In this document: positions 8,825-17,360 of the stretch, piece by piece
How the letters are laid out: the number at the start of each line of letters is the position of its first letter
Numbering within the stretch: position 1 is the first letter of the stretch
Assembly (NCBI RefSeq): GCF_001482405.1
Contig: NZ_LPXO01000014.1
Location: 40,311 to 104,310, forward strand
Length of the DNA stretch: 64,000 nucleotides
DNA from: Pseudoponticoccus marisrubri
GTDB lineage: Bacteria > Pseudomonadota > Alphaproteobacteria > Rhodobacterales > Rhodobacteraceae
Reading direction: 5' to 3'
Notes under the pieces: model-generated
Databases searched by the model: none
What the model saw: the letters and a program-made list of their open reading frames with translations, nothing else
Told to the model about the DNA's origin: nothing
Program-made: the position numbers and the translations under genes

Positions 8825-8853
8825 CCCACATTTCCCGGCAGGAGGCCGCGAGC

Positions 8854-9744
8854 ATGGCGCACGCCCGCCCCAATCCGCTGTTCCGCAACCTGATGGCCAA
8901 GCTGGCCGCGATCCCGATGATACTGACCGCCATGGTGGTCTTCGTCGGCGGCACGGCCTGGACGGTGACCTATTCCTTCACCAACTCCAAGCTTCTGCCG
9001 CGCGAAAAATTCGTCGGCCTGCAGCAATACGAGCGGCTGTGGGAGACCGAGCGCTGGATGGTCTCGATCGAGAACCTGATGATCTACGGCATCTGCTCGA
9101 TGGTGCTCAGCCTGCTGATCGGCTTCGTGCTGGCGGCGCTGATGGACCAGAAGATCCGCTTCGAGAACACCTTCCGCACCATCATCCTCTACCCGTTCGC
9201 GCTCAGCTTCATCGTCACGGGGCTGGTCTGGCAGTGGATCCTGAACCCCGAGTTCGGCATCCAGGGCATCGTGCGCGGCATGGGCTGGGTCGGCTTCACC
9301 TTCGATCCGCTCTACAACGCGCAGATCGTGATCTTCGGCATCCTGATCGCCGGGCTCTGGCAGGGCACGGGGCTGGTCATGGTGCTGATGCTGGCGGGGC
9401 TGCGCGGCATCGACCAGGAGATCTGGAAGGCCGCCCGGGTCGACGGCATCCCGATGTGGAAGACCTATCTCTTCATCGTCATCCCGATGATGCGCCCGGT
9501 CTTCATCACCACGCTGGTGATCATCGCCAGCGGCATCGTCAAGCTCTACGACCTTGTCGTGGCGCAAACCTCGGGCGGGCCGGGCATCGCGTCCGAGGTG
9601 CCCGCGAAATACGTCTACGACTACATGTTCTCGGGGCAGAACTTGGGCCAGGGCTTTGCCGCCTCGACCATGATGCTGCTGGCCGTGCTGATCGTCGTCA
9701 TCCCCTGGGCCTATCTCGAATTCGGAGGCAAGAAGCGTGTCTGA
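8854..9744 (+). CDS. Sugar ABC transporter permease, MalF-like
   Basis: 296 residues with six predicted membrane segments (first: IPMILTAMVVFVGGTAWTV). The cytoplasmic coupling loop reads EIWKAARVDGIPMWKTYLFI, matching the EAA motif of BPD_transp_1 permeases. Its 3' end overlaps the next permease by 8 bases. The C-terminus ends with the charged tail FGGKKRV. It forms a heterodimer channel with the next gene product. Confidence 0.88.
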   Translation: MAHARPNPLFRNLMAKLAAIPMILTAMVVFVGGTAWTVTYSFTNSKLLPREKFVGLQQYERLWETERWMVSIENLMIYGICSMVLSLLIGFVLAALMDQKIRFENTFRTIILYPFALSFIVTGLVWQWILNPEFGIQGIVRGMGWVGFTFDPLYNAQIVIFGILIAGLWQGTGLVMVLMLAGLRGIDQEIWKAARVDGIPMWKTYLFIVIPMMRPVFITTLVIIASGIVKLYDLVVAQTSGGPGIASEVPAKYVYDYMFSGQNLGQGFAASTMMLLAVLIVVIPWAYLEFGGKKRV

Positions 9745-10678
9745 GCCGGCATCCCTGTCCGCAACCGCCGCCGGCGCCGACGCGGTGGCGCCCGCCCTGT
9801 CGGGCCCGCGCGGGCCGCGGCCCCGCAAGCGGCTGAGCCGCGCCAACATCATCGTCTACGGCACGCTGATCGTGGTCAGCCTGTACTACCTGCTGCCGCT
9901 CTACGTGATGGTGGTGACCTCGCTGAAGGGCATGCCCGAGATCCGCCTTGGCAACATCTTTGCGCCGCCCATGGAGATCACCTTCGAGCCCTGGGTCAAG
10001 GCCTGGTCCGAGGCCTGCACCGGGCTGAACTGCGACGGGCTGAGCCGGGGGTTCTGGAACTCGGTGCGGATCACCGTGCCCTCGGTCGTGCTGTCCATCG
10101 CCATCGCCAGCGTGAACGGCTACGCGCTGGCCAACTGGCGCTTCAAGGGGGCGGATGTCTTCTTCACCATCCTGATCTTCGGCGCCTTCATTCCCTACCA
10201 GGTGATGCTCTACCCGATCGTGATCCTGCTGCGCGAGATGGGGCTCTACGGCACGCTGGGCGGGCTGGTGATCGTGCATTCGATCTTCGGCATGCCGATC
10301 CTGACGCTGCTGTTCCGCAACTACTTCACCTCGCTGCCCGAGGAGCTGTTCAAGGCCGCCCGCGTTGACGGGGCCGGGTTCTGGGGGATCTATTTCCGGA
10401 TCATGCTGCCCATGTCGCTGCCGATCTTCGTGGTGGCGATGATCCTGCAGGTGACCGGCATCTGGAACGACTTCCTGTTCGGCGTGGTCTATACCAAGCC
10501 CGACATCTACCCGATGACCGTGCAGCTGAACAACATCGTCAACTCGGTGCAGGGGGTGAAGGAGTACAATGTCAACATGGCGGCGACCCTTCTGACCGGG
10601 CTGGTGCCGCTGGTCATCTACTTCGTGTCCGGCAAGCTGTTCGTGCGCGGCATCGCCGCCGGGGCGGTGAAGGGATGA
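9737..10678 (+). CDS. Sugar ABC transporter permease, MalG-like
   Basis: 313 residues. A cytoplasmic N-terminal stretch of about 45 residues precedes the first membrane segment (IIVYGTLIVVSLYYLLPLYV). The EAA coupling motif is ELFKAARVDGAGFWGIYFRI, and the C-terminus is the usual YFVSGKLFVRGIAAGAVKG. Overlaps the preceding permease by 8 bases, showing tight coupling. Confidence 0.88.
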   Translation: MSEPASLSATAAGADAVAPALSGPRGPRPRKRLSRANIIVYGTLIVVSLYYLLPLYVMVVTSLKGMPEIRLGNIFAPPMEITFEPWVKAWSEACTGLNCDGLSRGFWNSVRITVPSVVLSIAIASVNGYALANWRFKGADVFFTILIFGAFIPYQVMLYPIVILLREMGLYGTLGGLVIVHSIFGMPILTLLFRNYFTSLPEELFKAARVDGAGFWGIYFRIMLPMSLPIFVVAMILQVTGIWNDFLFGVVYTKPDIYPMTVQLNNIVNSVQGVKEYNVNMAATLLTGLVPLVIYFVSGKLFVRGIAAGAVKG

Positions 10679-10710
10679 GCCGTGCCGCGCCGATGCCCGC
10701 CCGAGCGACG

Positions 10711-10757
10711 CGGGGGCCAGCCCCCGCACCCCCGGAGTATTTCGTGAAAGATGAAAG
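10711..10757 (+). repeat. Short dispersed repeat: hairpin plus GGAGTATTT...AAAGATGAAAG
   Basis: A small hairpin CGGGGGC/GCCCCCG (10711-10726) is followed at 10734-10757 by GGAGTATTT, four variable bases and AAAGATGAAAG. The same 24-base layout occurs inverted at 14829-14852, and shorter relatives are at 42020 and 48919. It sits just upstream of the ATPase start. Confidence 0.6.
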
Positions 10758-10779
10758 CCAGCGCCAAAGAGGCCCCGAC

Positions 10780-11865
10780 ATGCACATCACAGATCCCAGC
10801 ATCTCGATCCGCAACCTCAAGCTGAGCTTCGGGGCGGTGGAGGTGCTCAAGGACCTCGATCTCGACGTGGCGCAGGGCGAGTTCGTCGTGCTGCTGGGCT
10901 CGTCCGGCTGCGGCAAGTCCACGCTCCTGAACTGCATCGCTGGGCTTTTGGATGTGAGCGACGGGCAGATCTTCATCGGCGGGCGCAACGTGACCTGGGA
11001 GGAGCCCAGCCGGCGCGGCATCGGCATGGTGTTCCAGAGCTACGCGCTCTACCCGCAGATGACGGTGGAGGCAAACCTGTCCTTCGGGTTGAAGAATGCC
11101 GGGCTGCCGCGCGACGAGATCGCGCGCAAGGTGGCCGAGGCGGCGCGCATCCTGCAGATCGAGCCGCTGCTCAAACGCAAGCCGGCGGCGCTGTCGGGCG
11201 GGCAGCGCCAGCGGGTGGCGATCGGGCGGGCACTGGTGCGCGACGTGGACGTGTTCCTGTTCGACGAGCCGCTCTCCAACCTCGATGCCAAGCTGCGCGC
11301 CGGGCTGCGGGTCGAGATCAAGCAGCTGCACCAGACCCTGTCCAACACGATGATCTACGTCACCCATGACCAAGTCGAGGCGATGACGCTGGCCGACCGG
11401 ATCGCCATCATGAAGGGCGGGCAGGTGCTGCAATTCGACACCCCGCACGAGATCTATGCCCGGCCGAGCTGTCTTTACGTGGCCGAGTTCATCGGCTCGC
11501 CCTCGATGAATTTCATCGACGGGGCGGTGGCCGAGGGGATCTTTGCCGCGCCGGTGGGGGATATCGCGCTGGAAGGCTATGACTTTGCCGGCCCGCCGGG
11601 CACCGGGCCGGCGCGGCTGGGCATCCGGCCCGAGCATATCGCCAGCGGCCCGGAGGCCGAGGCCATGCCGGTGCGGCTGGAGACGGTCGTGGAACTGGTC
11701 GAGCCCTTGGGCTCGGACACGTTGGTGCGCGTCGGCGTGCAGGGGCAGAGCCTGTGGGTCCGCATGGACGGGCAGGCCGTGGTGCAGCCGGGCCAGGCGC
11801 TGCAGGTGGGTTTTGCCCCGGCGCGCGCGCATCTTTTCGACAAGGCAACCGAGGCGCGGCTCTAG
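10780..11865 (+). CDS. Sugar ABC transporter ATPase (MalK/UgpC type)
   Basis: 361 residues from the ATG at 10780. An in-frame ATG at 10675 overlaps the permease stop, but the extra 35 residues are encoded by a repeat element and look non-protein-like. The 10780 start has AAAGAGG about 8 bases upstream. Cassette: Walker A GSSGCGKSTLLN, Q-loop VFQSYALYPQMTV, signature LSGGQRQRVAIGRAL, Walker B VFLFDEPLSNLDAKL, switch VTHDQVEAMTL. The C-terminal third is the TOBE/OB domain (LGIRPEHI). It energises the two permeases. Confidence 0.88.
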   Translation: MHITDPSISIRNLKLSFGAVEVLKDLDLDVAQGEFVVLLGSSGCGKSTLLNCIAGLLDVSDGQIFIGGRNVTWEEPSRRGIGMVFQSYALYPQMTVEANLSFGLKNAGLPRDEIARKVAEAARILQIEPLLKRKPAALSGGQRQRVAIGRALVRDVDVFLFDEPLSNLDAKLRAGLRVEIKQLHQTLSNTMIYVTHDQVEAMTLADRIAIMKGGQVLQFDTPHEIYARPSCLYVAEFIGSPSMNFIDGAVAEGIFAAPVGDIALEGYDFAGPPGTGPARLGIRPEHIASGPEAEAMPVRLETVVELVEPLGSDTLVRVGVQGQSLWVRMDGQAVVQPGQALQVGFAPARAHLFDKATEARL

Positions 11866-11889
11866 GCGCGTCGCAGAAGGACCGACATC

Positions 11890-12627
11890 ATGGACATTTC
11901 TTATCAGCTGTATTCCGCGCGCGACGCGGGCCCCTGGGACGCGACGCTGCGCAAACTGGCCGGGCTGGGCTACACACAGGTCGAGGGGTTCGGCGGCGTC
12001 TATGGCGACCCGGCGGGCTTCCGTGCCCTGATGGACGAGGCCGGTCTGGCCATGCCCTCGGGGCATTTCTTCCCCGTGGGCCAGTTCGAGGACGCGCTGG
12101 AGACCACGCTGGCCACCGCCCGCACGCTGGGCATGCAGCGCATCTTCTGCCCGGCACCCGAGGATGCGCTGCGCAACGCGCCGCAGGACGTGGCCGCCTG
12201 GACGGACCTGGCCGCGCGGCTGGAGGCGGCCGGCCACAAGGTGCGCGACGCGGGCTTTGCCTTCGGCTGGCACAACCACCACTGGGAGTTCATGGGCGAG
12301 GGGATGGAGATCCTGCTGCAGGAGGCGCCCTCGCTCGACTGGGAGATGGACGTGGCCTGGGTGGTGCGCGGCGGCGCCGACCCGCTGGACTGGATCGCGC
12401 GCTACGGCGACCGGATCACCACCGCCCATGTCAAGGACATCGCCCCCGAGGGCGATTGCGCAGACGAGGATGGCTGGGCCGATGTGGGCCAGGGCGTGCT
12501 GCCCTGGACCGAATACATGACCGCACTGCGCAAGGCGGGTGTCGATCTCTTCGTGGCCGAGCATGACAAGCCCTCGGACGCGGTACGCTTTGCCACCCGC
12601 TCCATCGCCGCCATCCGGGAGTACTGA
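11890..12627 (+). CDS. Sugar isomerase/epimerase-like TIM-barrel protein
   Basis: 245 residues, AP-endonuclease-2/xylose-isomerase-like TIM barrel. Likely metal ligands and catalytic residues fall in FGWHNHHWEF, ITTAHVKDI and VAEHDKP. It has no signal peptide, so it is cytosolic. It is followed 3 bp later by a Gfo/Idh/MocA oxidoreductase. The same pairing recurs at 17361-19555. Such pairs are known in oxidative C- or O-glycoside breakdown and in inositol-type pathways. The reaction is not readable from sequence. Confidence 0.78.
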   Translation: MDISYQLYSARDAGPWDATLRKLAGLGYTQVEGFGGVYGDPAGFRALMDEAGLAMPSGHFFPVGQFEDALETTLATARTLGMQRIFCPAPEDALRNAPQDVAAWTDLAARLEAAGHKVRDAGFAFGWHNHHWEFMGEGMEILLQEAPSLDWEMDVAWVVRGGADPLDWIARYGDRITTAHVKDIAPEGDCADEDGWADVGQGVLPWTEYMTALRKAGVDLFVAEHDKPSDAVRFATRSIAAIREY

Positions 12628-12629
12628 AC

Positions 12630-13760
12630 ATGGCGCAAATGGGGATCGGCGTGATCGGCTGCGGCAACATCTCGGCCGCCTACATGAAGCTTGCCCCGCT
12701 GTTTTCGGGGATCGAGATGCGCGCCTGCGCTGATCTCGACAGCGCGGCGGCCGAGGCGCGCGCCGCCGAATTCGGCCTGCGGGCCGAGACGGTCGAGGAG
12801 CTGCTGGCCGCGCCCGATATCGACATCGTGGTCAACCTGACCGTGCCGGCGTCGCATTTCGCGGTCTCGAAGGCCATCCTCGAGGCGGGCAAGCACGCCT
12901 ATTCCGAGAAACCCTTCGTGCTGACGCTGGACGAGGGCGAGGCGCTGCGCGCCTTGGCCGAGAAGAAGGGGCTGCGCGTGGGTTCGGCGCCGGACACCTT
13001 CCTTGGTGGTGCGCACCAGCTGGCCCGCGCCGCGCTGGACGAGGGCCGGGCGGGCCGCATCACCGGCGGCACCTGCCACGTGCTGTCCTTCGGCATGGAA
13101 CATTGGCACCCGAACCCCGATTTCTTCTTCCAGCCGGGGGGCGGGCCGATCCTCGATCTCGGGCCCTATTACATCACCAATCTCGTGCAGCTTTTGGGTC
13201 CGGTGCGCTCGGTGGCCGCGATGACCGGGCGGGGGCGCGCCACGCGCACCATCGCCAACGGGCCGCGCAATGGCGAGGAGATACCGGTCGAGACGCCGAC
13301 CACGGCGCATGCGCTGCTGGAATTCGCCCAGGGCGCCATCGTCACGCTGGGCGCCAGCTGGGACGTCAAGGCGCACCGCCACGCCAACATGGAGCTCTAC
13401 GGGCTCGACGCCTCGCTCTACGTGCCCGATCCGAACTTCTTCGGCGGCGACGTGGAGCTGGCCGATCCCGAGGGCCGGGTCGCGCTGGAGGAGCGCGGCC
13501 ACCCGTTCGGCGTGGCCAATCTCGAGGACGGGCGCGGCATCCCGCGGGCCAATTACCGCTGCGCCGGGCTGGCCGAGATGGCGCAGGCCATCGCCGCGGG
13601 GCGGCCGCACAGATGCAGCCTTGAACTTGCCACCCATGTGGTCGAGGTCATGACGACGATCCTGGCGGCGGGCGAGGCCCGGGCCTGGATCGAGATGACA
13701 ACCACCTGCGACCGGCCCGCCGCTCTCGATCCCGAACAGGCGCGGGCCCTGCTGGCATAA
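12630..13760 (+). CDS. Gfo/Idh/MocA-family oxidoreductase
   Basis: 376 residues. The Rossmann motif is GVIGCGNISAAY (about 6-17), and the family EKP motif is AYSEKPFVLT. The C-terminal alpha/beta domain has GGGPILDLGPYYITNLVQLL, with the usual DLG...Y pattern. It uses NAD(P) to oxidise or reduce a sugar hydroxyl or keto group. It lies immediately after the TIM-barrel gene and 13 bp before the aldo/keto reductase gene. Substrate unknown. Confidence 0.85.
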   Translation: MAQMGIGVIGCGNISAAYMKLAPLFSGIEMRACADLDSAAAEARAAEFGLRAETVEELLAAPDIDIVVNLTVPASHFAVSKAILEAGKHAYSEKPFVLTLDEGEALRALAEKKGLRVGSAPDTFLGGAHQLARAALDEGRAGRITGGTCHVLSFGMEHWHPNPDFFFQPGGGPILDLGPYYITNLVQLLGPVRSVAAMTGRGRATRTIANGPRNGEEIPVETPTTAHALLEFAQGAIVTLGASWDVKAHRHANMELYGLDASLYVPDPNFFGGDVELADPEGRVALEERGHPFGVANLEDGRGIPRANYRCAGLAEMAQAIAAGRPHRCSLELATHVVEVMTTILAAGEARAWIEMTTTCDRPAALDPEQARALLA

Positions 13761-13773
13761 GGAGACGCCCGTC

Positions 13774-14817
13774 ATGGTCTGGACCGCATCCGAGACCCGT
13801 TACGACCGAATGAGCTATCGCCGCTGCGGGCGGTCGGGGCTGAAGCTCCCGGCCGTCTCGCTGGGGCTGTGGCACAATTTCGGCGACGACACCCCGCATC
13901 AGACCAAGCGCGAGATCTGCCGCACCGCCTTCGATCACGGCATCACGCATTTCGACCTCGCCAACAATTACGGGCCCGAGCCGGGTTCGGCCGAGCGCGC
14001 CTTCGGCGAGCTGTTGCGCACCGATTTCGCGCCCTATCGCGACGAGATGATCATCTCGTCCAAGGCGGGCTATGGCATGTGGCCGGGGCCCTATGGCGAA
14101 TGGGGGTCGCGCAAGTACCTGATCGCCTCCTGCGACCAGTCGCTCAGGCGGATGGGGCTCGACTATGTCGACATCTTCTACTCGCACCGCTTCGACCCCG
14201 ACACCCCGCTCGAAGAGACGATGATGGCGCTCGACCACATCGTGCGCTCGGGCCGGGCGCTCTATGTCGGCATCTCCTCCTACAACGCGCAGCGCACCCG
14301 CGAGGCGGCCGAGATCCTGCGCCAGCTCGGCACGCCCTGCCTGATCCACCAGCCCTCCTATTCCATGCTCAACCGCTGGGTCGAGGAGGACGGGCTCCTG
14401 GACGCGCTGGACGATCTGGGCATCGGCTCCATCGCCTTCTCGCCGCTGGCGCAGGGCATGCTGACCACGAAATATCTCGGCGGTGTGCCCGAGGGCAGCC
14501 GCCTGACACAGGGCAAGTCGCTGCGCGAGAGCTTTGTCACCGACGAGGTGCTGGAGCGCATCCGCGCGCTCAACGCCATCGCCGAGCGGCGCGGCCAGAC
14601 GCTGGCGCAGATGGCCATCGCCTGGGTGTTGCGCCGGGGCCGGGTCACGACCGCGCTGATCGGCGCGTCGAAACCCGCGCAGGTGGCCGATTGCGCCGGC
14701 GTGGTGGACAATCTCGACTTCACCGATGACGAGCTGGCCGAGATCGACAGCCACGCGAAGGACGCCAATATCAATCTCTGGGCCGCCTCGGCCGAGCGCG
14801 ACGGGCCGTCCCGGTGA
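13774..14817 (+). CDS. Aldo/keto reductase, YghZ/MgrA-like
   Basis: 347 residues. AKR active-site residues appear in THFDLANNYGPEPGSAE (Asp, Tyr), IISSKAGY (Lys) and IFYSHRFDPDTP (His). The N-terminus MSYRRCGRSGLKLPAVSLGLWHNFG and the PGSAE stretch match the AKR14 / L-glyceraldehyde-3-phosphate reductase group. In this operon it could reduce an aldehyde or ketose released during glycan breakdown. The start at 13774 has AAGGAGA about 9 bases upstream; a second in-frame ATG (MSYRRC) is possible. Confidence 0.82.
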   Translation: MVWTASETRYDRMSYRRCGRSGLKLPAVSLGLWHNFGDDTPHQTKREICRTAFDHGITHFDLANNYGPEPGSAERAFGELLRTDFAPYRDEMIISSKAGYGMWPGPYGEWGSRKYLIASCDQSLRRMGLDYVDIFYSHRFDPDTPLEETMMALDHIVRSGRALYVGISSYNAQRTREAAEILRQLGTPCLIHQPSYSMLNRWVEEDGLLDALDDLGIGSIAFSPLAQGMLTTKYLGGVPEGSRLTQGKSLRESFVTDEVLERIRALNAIAERRGQTLAQMAIAWVLRRGRVTTALIGASKPAQVADCAGVVDNLDFTDDELAEIDSHAKDANINLWAASAERDGPSR

Positions 14818-14828
14818 CGCCCCGGCCC

Positions 14829-14852
14829 CTTTCATCTTTCCCCAAATACTCC
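14829..14852 (-). repeat. Inverted copy of the GGAGTATTT...AAAGATGAAAG repeat
   Basis: Read on the minus strand, this is GGAGTATTT, four bases (GGGG), then AAAGATGAAAG, the same layout as 10734-10757. It lies between the aldo/keto reductase and GH43 genes. Confidence 0.6.
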
Positions 14853-14896
14853 CGCCGGAGGCGTCGGCGGGGGGCATGGGCGCAAGGGGGCCTGTC

Positions 14897-16519
14897 ATGA
14901 TCCGCAACCCGATCCTGCCCGGGTTCAACCCCGACCCGTCGATCTGCCGGGTCGGGCAGAGCTTCTACATCGCCACCTCGACCTTCGAATGGTATCCCGG
15001 CGTGCAGATCCACCGCTCCACCGATCTCGCCAACTGGGCGCTCTGCGCCCGCCCGCTCGACCGCGCCGCACTGCTGGACATGCGCGGCAATCCCGACAGC
15101 GGCGGGATCTGGGCGCCCTGCCTCAGCTTTGCCGACGGCCAGTTCTGGCTGGTCTATACCGACGTCAAGCGCAACACCGGCAATTTCAAGGACGCGCATA
15201 ACTACATCACCCGCGCCCCGTCGATCGAGGGGCCGTGGTCCGACCCGGTCTACGTGAATTCCTCAGGCTTCGACCCGTCGCTCTTCCACGACACGGACGG
15301 GCGCAAGTGGTTTCTCAACATGCAGTGGAACCATCGCGGCGGCTCGGTCGGCGGGCACCCGGTCCACCCGGCCTTCGACGGCATCCTCTGCCAGGAATGG
15401 CATCCCGAGCACGGGCTGACCGGGCCGGTCACCAATATCTTCCCCGGCAGCGCGCACGGGCTGACCGAGGCGCCGCATCTCTTCCGGCGCGACGGCTGGT
15501 ACTACCTGACCGTGGCCGAGGGCGGCACCGGCTATGGCCATGCGGTCACCATGGCGCGGTCGCGCGAGCTCCTCGGCCCCTATGAACTGCACCCCGACAC
15601 GCATCTTTTCACCGCCAGGGACGCGCCCGGCAGCGCGCTGCAGCGCGTGGGCCATGGCCAGATCGTCGAGACCGAAGAGGGCGAGACATGGCACACCTTC
15701 CTGTGTTCGCGGCCCATCGATGCCGACGGCACGCGCAGCCATCTGTCGGGGCGCGGGCGGGGTTTCTCGCCGCTCGGCCGCGAGACGGGGATCGAGCGCT
15801 GCGTCTGGCGCGACGGCTGGCTCTGGCCCGAGACGGGCGATCCCGTGCCGCGCATTCAGATCCCCGCACCGGCCGAGCCACCCGCGCCGCAACCGGTGAT
15901 CCGGCGCTTCGACAGCACGATTCTGCCGCCGGAATTCCAGTGGCTGCGCACGCCCCATCCCGACCGCATCTTCACGCTGACGGGCGAGGCGCTGCAGCTG
16001 ATCGGTCGCGAGAGCATCGGCAGCTGGTTCGAACAGGCGCTGGTCGCCCGCCGGCAGGAGCATCTGGCCTACCGGGCCGAGACCACGTTGCAGGATTTCA
16101 CCCCTGACAGCTACCAGCAGGCCGCGGGGCTCGTGACCTATTACAACCGGCACAAGTTCCACTATCTCGCCGTCACGCATGAGCCGGGCCTCGGCCGGGC
16201 GCTGACCATCCTGTCCTGCCTCGGCGACGCGGTGGATGCGCGGCTGAGCTTTGCGATCGACCCGATGCCCATTGCCGATGGCCCGGTCGATCTGGCCGTG
16301 CGGACCGATCACGCGACGCAGCGCTTCCTCTGGCGGCAGGGGGGCGACTGGCAGGAGATCGGCCCGCCGCTCGACGCCACGCTGCTCTCGGATGAGGGCG
16401 GTCTGGGCGAGCACGGCTCCTTCACCGGCAATTTCGTCGGCATGGCCGCGCATGACGTCACGGGGCAGGGGCGCCGCGCGACATTCACCCGCTTTGCCTA
16501 CCTGCCGGGAGGGGACTGA
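14897..16519 (+). CDS. Glycoside hydrolase family 43, beta-xylosidase-like
   Basis: 540 residues from ATG 14897 (AAGGGGG just upstream; longer in-frame ORF rejected). Catalytic residues of GH43 are visible: general base Asp13 in GFNPDPSI, pKa modulator Asp126 in GFDPSLF, and general acid Glu191 in GLTEAPHL. The five-bladed propeller is followed from about residue 330 by a beta-sandwich domain (WLRTPHPDRIF onwards), the layout of XynB-type exo-1,4-beta-xylosidases. No signal peptide, so it should act on imported xylo- or arabino-oligosaccharides. Its stop overlaps the next start by one base (TGATG). Confidence 0.88.
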   Translation: MIRNPILPGFNPDPSICRVGQSFYIATSTFEWYPGVQIHRSTDLANWALCARPLDRAALLDMRGNPDSGGIWAPCLSFADGQFWLVYTDVKRNTGNFKDAHNYITRAPSIEGPWSDPVYVNSSGFDPSLFHDTDGRKWFLNMQWNHRGGSVGGHPVHPAFDGILCQEWHPEHGLTGPVTNIFPGSAHGLTEAPHLFRRDGWYYLTVAEGGTGYGHAVTMARSRELLGPYELHPDTHLFTARDAPGSALQRVGHGQIVETEEGETWHTFLCSRPIDADGTRSHLSGRGRGFSPLGRETGIERCVWRDGWLWPETGDPVPRIQIPAPAEPPAPQPVIRRFDSTILPPEFQWLRTPHPDRIFTLTGEALQLIGRESIGSWFEQALVARRQEHLAYRAETTLQDFTPDSYQQAAGLVTYYNRHKFHYLAVTHEPGLGRALTILSCLGDAVDARLSFAIDPMPIADGPVDLAVRTDHATQRFLWRQGGDWQEIGPPLDATLLSDEGGLGEHGSFTGNFVGMAAHDVTGQGRRATFTRFAYLPGGD

Positions 16520-17346
16520 TGTTTGCCAGTATCGAGACCATCGACATCGAGACCGGCGAGACCTTCGTGGTGTTGCAGACCGACGCCCATGTCGAGGCGC
16601 CCAACTGGACCCGCGACGGTGCGGCGCTGATCGTGAACTGCGACGGCCGGCTCTACACTGTCTCGCTGGCCGAGCCTGCGCTGGTGCCGATCGACACGGG
16701 CCCGCTGGCGCGGCTCAACAACGATCACGGCCTGTCGCCCTCTGGCGACCTGCTGGCGATCAGCGACAAGACCGAGACCGGGAAAAGCTGCATCTACGTG
16801 CTGCCCGCCTTGGGCGGGGTGCCGCGGCGGCTGACGCGGCAGGTGCCCTCGTGGTGGCATGGCTGGTCGCCCGATGGCGGTGCGCTGCTCTATACCTGCG
16901 TGCGCGACGAGGCCTTCGGCATCGCCACCTGTGCGCTGGAGGACGGGGCAGAGACGCTGCTGATCCACGGCCCGCACCATTATGACGGGCCGGATTACAC
17001 GCCTGACGGCGCGTGGATCTGGTTCAACTCCGACCGCGGCGGGGCCATGGCGCTGTGGCGCATGCGCGCCGATGGCAGCGATGCGCAGCAGATGACCGAC
17101 GGCAGCACGGTCGACTGGTTTCCGCATCCCGCGCCCGACGGGCGGCAAGTCTGCTACCTTGCCTACCCGGCCGGGACCGAGGGGCACCCGTTCGGCTGCG
17201 AGGTCGAGCTGCGCCTGATGCCGGCCGAGGGCGGCACGCCCCGGACGCTGCTGTCGCTCTTCGGCGGGCAGGGCACGCTCAACGTGCCGTGCTGGGCGCC
17301 CGACAGCCGCCGCTTCGCCTTTGTCCGCTATTCCCGACCATCCTGA
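16519..17346 (+). CDS. Cytosolic beta-propeller protein (TolB/PD40-like repeats)
   Basis: 275 residues with repeated WD40-like/PD40 blades: APNWTRDGAALIVNCDGRLY, HGLSPSGDLLAISDK, WHGWSPDGGALLYTC, GPDYTPDGAWIWFNSDRGG, FPHPAPDGRQVCYLAYP, VPCWAPDSRRFAFVRY. That is about six blades. There is no signal peptide, unlike TolB, and no second domain. Its coupling to the GH43 gene (1-base overlap) suggests a carbohydrate role. Oligogalacturonate lyases (PL22) also have propellers, but this protein is shorter. I do not assign an activity. Confidence 0.65.
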   Translation: MFASIETIDIETGETFVVLQTDAHVEAPNWTRDGAALIVNCDGRLYTVSLAEPALVPIDTGPLARLNNDHGLSPSGDLLAISDKTETGKSCIYVLPALGGVPRRLTRQVPSWWHGWSPDGGALLYTCVRDEAFGIATCALEDGAETLLIHGPHHYDGPDYTPDGAWIWFNSDRGGAMALWRMRADGSDAQQMTDGSTVDWFPHPAPDGRQVCYLAYPAGTEGHPFGCEVELRLMPAEGGTPRTLLSLFGGQGTLNVPCWAPDSRRFAFVRYSRPS

Positions 17347-17360
17347 GACAGGAGATTCCC

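Noticed and set aside
7465..9852. 795-codon minus-strand frame opposite the binding-protein and permease genes
   Set aside because: Shadow frame; the plus strand encodes standard transporter proteins with ribosome sites.
10675..10779. N-terminal extension of the MalK-type ATPase from the ATG overlapping the permease stop
   Set aside because: The extra 35 residues are encoded by the dispersed repeat and GC hairpin; family N-termini and a good ribosome site fit 10780.
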